From positions 56,763-120,762 of the forward strand of contig JAVBOH010000006.1 in assembly GCA_031550725.1 (NCBI GenBank): a DNA stretch of 64,000 nucleotides. Direction: 5' to 3'. Both the position numbers and the translations under genes were made by a program. Source of the DNA: UBA946 sp031550725. GTDB taxonomy: Bacteria; Bacillota; Clostridia; Oscillospirales; Ruminococcaceae. Under the pieces are notes generated by a model. It made no database searches and was not told the origin of the DNA. It worked only from the letters and a program-made list of their open reading frames with translations. Positions 61,821 through 64,000 of this stretch are shown here, one piece after another (the stretch's first letter is position 1; each line of letters starts with the position of its first letter).

Positions 61821-62798
61821 ATGAAAAATGTATTAGTAATGGGTGGAAGTTACTTTATTGGCAAGAAAATCGTTGATTTTTTGAAGCATGATGGTTATAA
61901 TATTTCTATTCTTAATCGTGGGACAAAAATTGTAAATGATCCTATGATAACCCAGATAAAATGCAATAGATATGATTTTGATATGATGAAAAATGCATTA
62001 AAAGATAAGCAATTTGAAATAGTAATTGACGTAAGCTGTTTATGCAGCGAGCAAGCCAAAATACTAACACAAGCATTAGATACACAAGTTCTCGAAAAGC
62101 TTATTTTTATTAGTTCAAGTGCTGTTTATAAAATTGACGACCTAAAAGCACCATTTGCTGAAACAGATTTATTAGGCGTAAATAGTTTTTGGTATGATTA
62201 TGGCACAAACAAGATAGAGGCTGAAGATTATTATAAGGAATATATAAACAGTACAAAAGCAAGCCTTGTAATTTTACGACCACCATATGTTTATGGAGAA
62301 AACAATTATGCACAGCGAGAAAGCTTTATTTTTGAGCATATCACAAATAATCAGCCTGTGATAATTCCAAAATCAAATTGTTGTTTGCAGTTTATTTATA
62401 CTGGAGATATTGCAAAAATTATTACAACGCTACTTTTGAATGAGCAATCAGATAAAATTAATATTTACAATGTTGGTAATAGTAGAGCTGTTACTGCAAG
62501 AGAGTGGGTTGAGTTTTGTTGTAAAGTAACGAATAAAAGCATTGATATAATTGAGTATGATTACTTTTCAGTAGGACGTTACGTAAGAGATTTTTTTCCG
62601 TTTCCTGATTATGATAATATTTTAAATGTTGACAAAATCAAGTCAATTTATAGTGACGAAACAGATTTTACTACTGGTTTAAAAGCTGCTTATGATTGGT
62701 TTTTAAACAACAGGAGTGAAATAAAATTCAAAGATAATGTTACTTTAAATGAAAAGTCTATTCTGTCCGAATTGGGTTTGTCAAATACTAATGATTAG
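61821..62798 (+). CDS. NAD-dependent epimerase/dehydratase
   Basis: This 325-residue extended SDR has the NAD-binding motif VMGGSYFIGKK, in which GGSYFIG is a variant of GxxGxxG, and YGTNK (YxxxK). Ile/Lys-rich, AT-rich codons. It may act on a sugar nucleotide. GGAG is eight bases before ATG 61821. Confidence 0.85.
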   Translation: MKNVLVMGGSYFIGKKIVDFLKHDGYNISILNRGTKIVNDPMITQIKCNRYDFDMMKNALKDKQFEIVIDVSCLCSEQAKILTQALDTQVLEKLIFISSSAVYKIDDLKAPFAETDLLGVNSFWYDYGTNKIEAEDYYKEYINSTKASLVILRPPYVYGENNYAQRESFIFEHITNNQPVIIPKSNCCLQFIYTGDIAKIITTLLLNEQSDKINIYNVGNSRAVTAREWVEFCCKVTNKSIDIIEYDYFSVGRYVRDFFPFPDYDNILNVDKIKSIYSDETDFTTGLKAAYDWFLNNRSEIKFKDNVTLNEKSILSELGLSNTND

Positions 62799-62808
62799 AG
62801 AGTGCAAA

Positions 62809-63612
62809 ATGAAAAATATAATATTTATTGAGGGTGTATCAGGAGTTGGCAAAACAACAGCGGTATATGTATTGAATGAGCAATTAAGCAGGCTTGGATA
62901 TAAAGTAGGTTATCATATTGAGGGTGATGCATACAGTCCACTAGATTTATGTTGGACTGCATACTTGACAAAATCGGAGTATGAAAATTTATTGGAACAT
63001 TATTCAGAATATGCTGATGAAATGTCACGAAATATTGTCTATCAAGGTGAATATTATCTAGTCAGATACAAGATTGGATTGACTGGACTATATTCAGATG
63101 AACTTAATAATGAACTTCACAAACATGAATTTTGCTATAATCCAACAAATGTTGCTCCATTATCAAAATTCACAGAAGTATTCACAAATTTATGGCAATG
63201 TTTTGCTGATAGTGATTTAACAGGGTATGATTATATGATATTTGATGCTTCACTTGTGAGCCATATGACAAGTGATTTGCTTCGTAATTATAATGCTTCT
63301 GAAAGTGAAATGCTTATACATTTACAATCATTATTAAAAATAATATATCCATTAAATCCGATTGTATTTTATCTTTCATCGGATAATGTTCGTGAACGGT
63401 TAATTAATGCACGAATAAGTCGTAATCAATCAGTATTGACCGATGAAAAAATAGCCTTTTGGGAGAAACGCAAGCAAATGGATTTGTCAATACTTCCAAA
63501 ACTTGATGTCGAAACACATATGATGGATATTTCAAATGATAGCTGGAATACTGCTATAAATGAAATTGTAAAAACAGTTATAAGTTTAAATGACAATTCA
63601 ATGCAAAGTTGA
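62809..63612 (+). CDS. P-loop kinase-like protein (second)
   Basis: In this 267-residue protein Walker A is GVSGVGKT at 9-16 and a candidate Walker B is MIFDAS. It is longer than the 59799 product and only loosely similar. The sequence resembles small kinases of nucleosides or sugars, but no family could be named. A GAGAG is the only possible ribosome binding site, so it may be coupled to the gene ending 11 bases upstream. Confidence 0.75.
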   Translation: MKNIIFIEGVSGVGKTTAVYVLNEQLSRLGYKVGYHIEGDAYSPLDLCWTAYLTKSEYENLLEHYSEYADEMSRNIVYQGEYYLVRYKIGLTGLYSDELNNELHKHEFCYNPTNVAPLSKFTEVFTNLWQCFADSDLTGYDYMIFDASLVSHMTSDLLRNYNASESEMLIHLQSLLKIIYPLNPIVFYLSSDNVRERLINARISRNQSVLTDEKIAFWEKRKQMDLSILPKLDVETHMMDISNDSWNTAINEIVKTVISLNDNSMQS

Positions 63613-63630
63613 GTTTATAAATAAAATCAA

Positions 63631-63656
63631 CCTGATCGTAAAAACTTACGATCAGG
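63631..63656 (+). terminator. Terminator of the kinase cassette
   Basis: CCTGATCGTAA and TTACGATCAGG form a perfect 11-bp stem with a 4-base loop; the T-run after it is weak. Confidence 0.75.
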
Positions 63657-63702
63657 TCTGTTGTAAAAGTCACTTAAATGAAATATTATATAATTATTCA
63701 AA

Positions 63703-63839
63703 TGCAAGATTTTTGAGCATGTATGCGGAAATGCCTTGCACTTACAAAATGATTTTCGTAGAAAATTATTTTGTAAGCAGACGTAAATCAAGTAGTACGT
63801 TGAAAAAATAACATAATTGTTCAGTACGCATTATTTAGT
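63703..63839 (+). repeat. Modular dispersed repeat, copy C
   Basis: TGCAAG and CTTGCA (63703 and 63735) close a TTGAGCAT module as in copy B. A new 15-bp hairpin (63742-63776) follows, then GCAGACGTAAATCAAGTAG and a tail with TTCAGTACGCATTATTTAG. The two hairpins found in copies A and B between AATCAAG and the tail are lost here. The tail ends just before the stop codon of the next minus-strand gene. Confidence 0.7.
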
Positions 63840-63842
63840 AAA

Positions 63843-64000
63843 TTAACTCATTATTGTTTTATTACTATCCAAAAGATATTTACTTAATTTCTCAAGTAAT
63901 ACTTCAGGGTAAACGGGTTTTGGGAGATGGTCATTCATGCCACATTTCAAGCATTTATCAATATCTTCTTTGAAAACATTAGCTGTCATTGCAACAATCG
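63843..64000 (-). CDS. C-terminal end of a receiver-domain protein (partial)
   Basis: The last 52 codons of a protein that runs out of the window are seen. AMTANVF, GMNDHLPKPV (conserved Lys of the receiver) and LLEKLSKYL are the C-terminal end of a receiver domain, typical of hybrid histidine kinases or receiver-Hpt proteins. It is close in type to the receiver of the 52060 gene product (LTSSDTT, GMTAYMSKPV). Confidence 0.85.
   Translation of the reverse strand, partial: IVAMTANVFKEDIDKCLKCGMNDHLPKPVYPEVLLEKLSKYLLDSNKTIMS

Noticed and set aside
63590..63811. 73-codon frame over repeat copy C
   Set aside because: It lies over the terminator and repeat with no ribosome binding site.
1..64000. 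tRNA, rRNA, CRISPR array, prophage or insertion sequence
   Set aside because: No cloverleaf with TTCGA-type loop, no rRNA core, no regularly spaced direct repeats and no transposase or integrase gene was seen.

Overview
The window is about 64 kb of AT-rich chromosome from a low-GC Gram-positive bacterium. It most likely belongs to Clostridia, probably the Oscillospiraceae/Ruminococcaceae. Pointers are an AbrB regulator with a C-terminal zinc ribbon, a pyrophosphate-type phosphofructokinase, an L-box (lysine) riboswitch, a SpoVB-like flippase next to mazG/HU/rqcP, clostridial topoisomerase IV subunits, and many TTG/GTG starts with strong AGGAGG-type ribosome binding sites. No rRNA, tRNA, CRISPR array, transposase or phage gene was seen. 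Family placement is inference; the gene content is read from the sequence.

1-12.8 kb: abrB-like regulator, lepA-hemW (minus strand), PPi-dependent phosphofructokinase, a surface-exposed acidic protein divergent from a small membrane protein, a protein-tyrosine phosphatase cluster, secD-secF, a TIM-barrel epimerase and glycyl-tRNA synthetase. 12.8-18.9 kb (minus): gph, XRE-cupin regulator and acyl-CoA synthetase; upstream of these, the queuosine operon queA-(TIM barrel)-tgt. 18.9-22.6 kb: lysine riboswitch followed by asd, a GNAT, dapA and dapB (diaminopimelate/lysine synthesis). 22.6-32.2 kb (minus): HtrA protease, and prmA-parE-phosphoesterase-parC-ABC-F. 32.3-38.8 kb (plus): manA, ROK glucokinase, a series of small paralogous unknown proteins and ilvD. 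38.9-43.6 kb (minus): a sugar ABC transporter (two permeases, lipoprotein binding protein) with its LacI regulator; no ATPase subunit is present.

43.8-59.3 kb: trpS, aminotransferase, then spoVB-mazG-hup-rqcP-DUF3006, an epimerase, a radical SAM protein, a receiver-Hpt protein, mgtE behind a long leader that encodes a small peptide, SPFH/NfeD membrane proteins, an XRE regulator, a DtxR-family repressor and an ANTAR antiterminator. 59.3-64 kb: an accessory cassette of two P-loop kinases flanking a GNAT, a stand-alone 5'-3' exonuclease and a nucleoside-sugar-type epimerase, followed by the end of a receiver-domain protein that leaves the window.

The most interesting observations are (1) the mgtE leader, where a 26-codon ORF with an ideal ribosome binding site overlaps mutually exclusive RNA helices, one of which hides the mgtE ribosome binding site; (2) a modular dispersed intergenic repeat in three copies whose flanks are conserved while its hairpin arms differ in sequence but stay paired; (3) a start-stop ATGTGA element overlapping the only plausible start codon of secD; and (4) the kinase/exonuclease/epimerase cassette at the right end.
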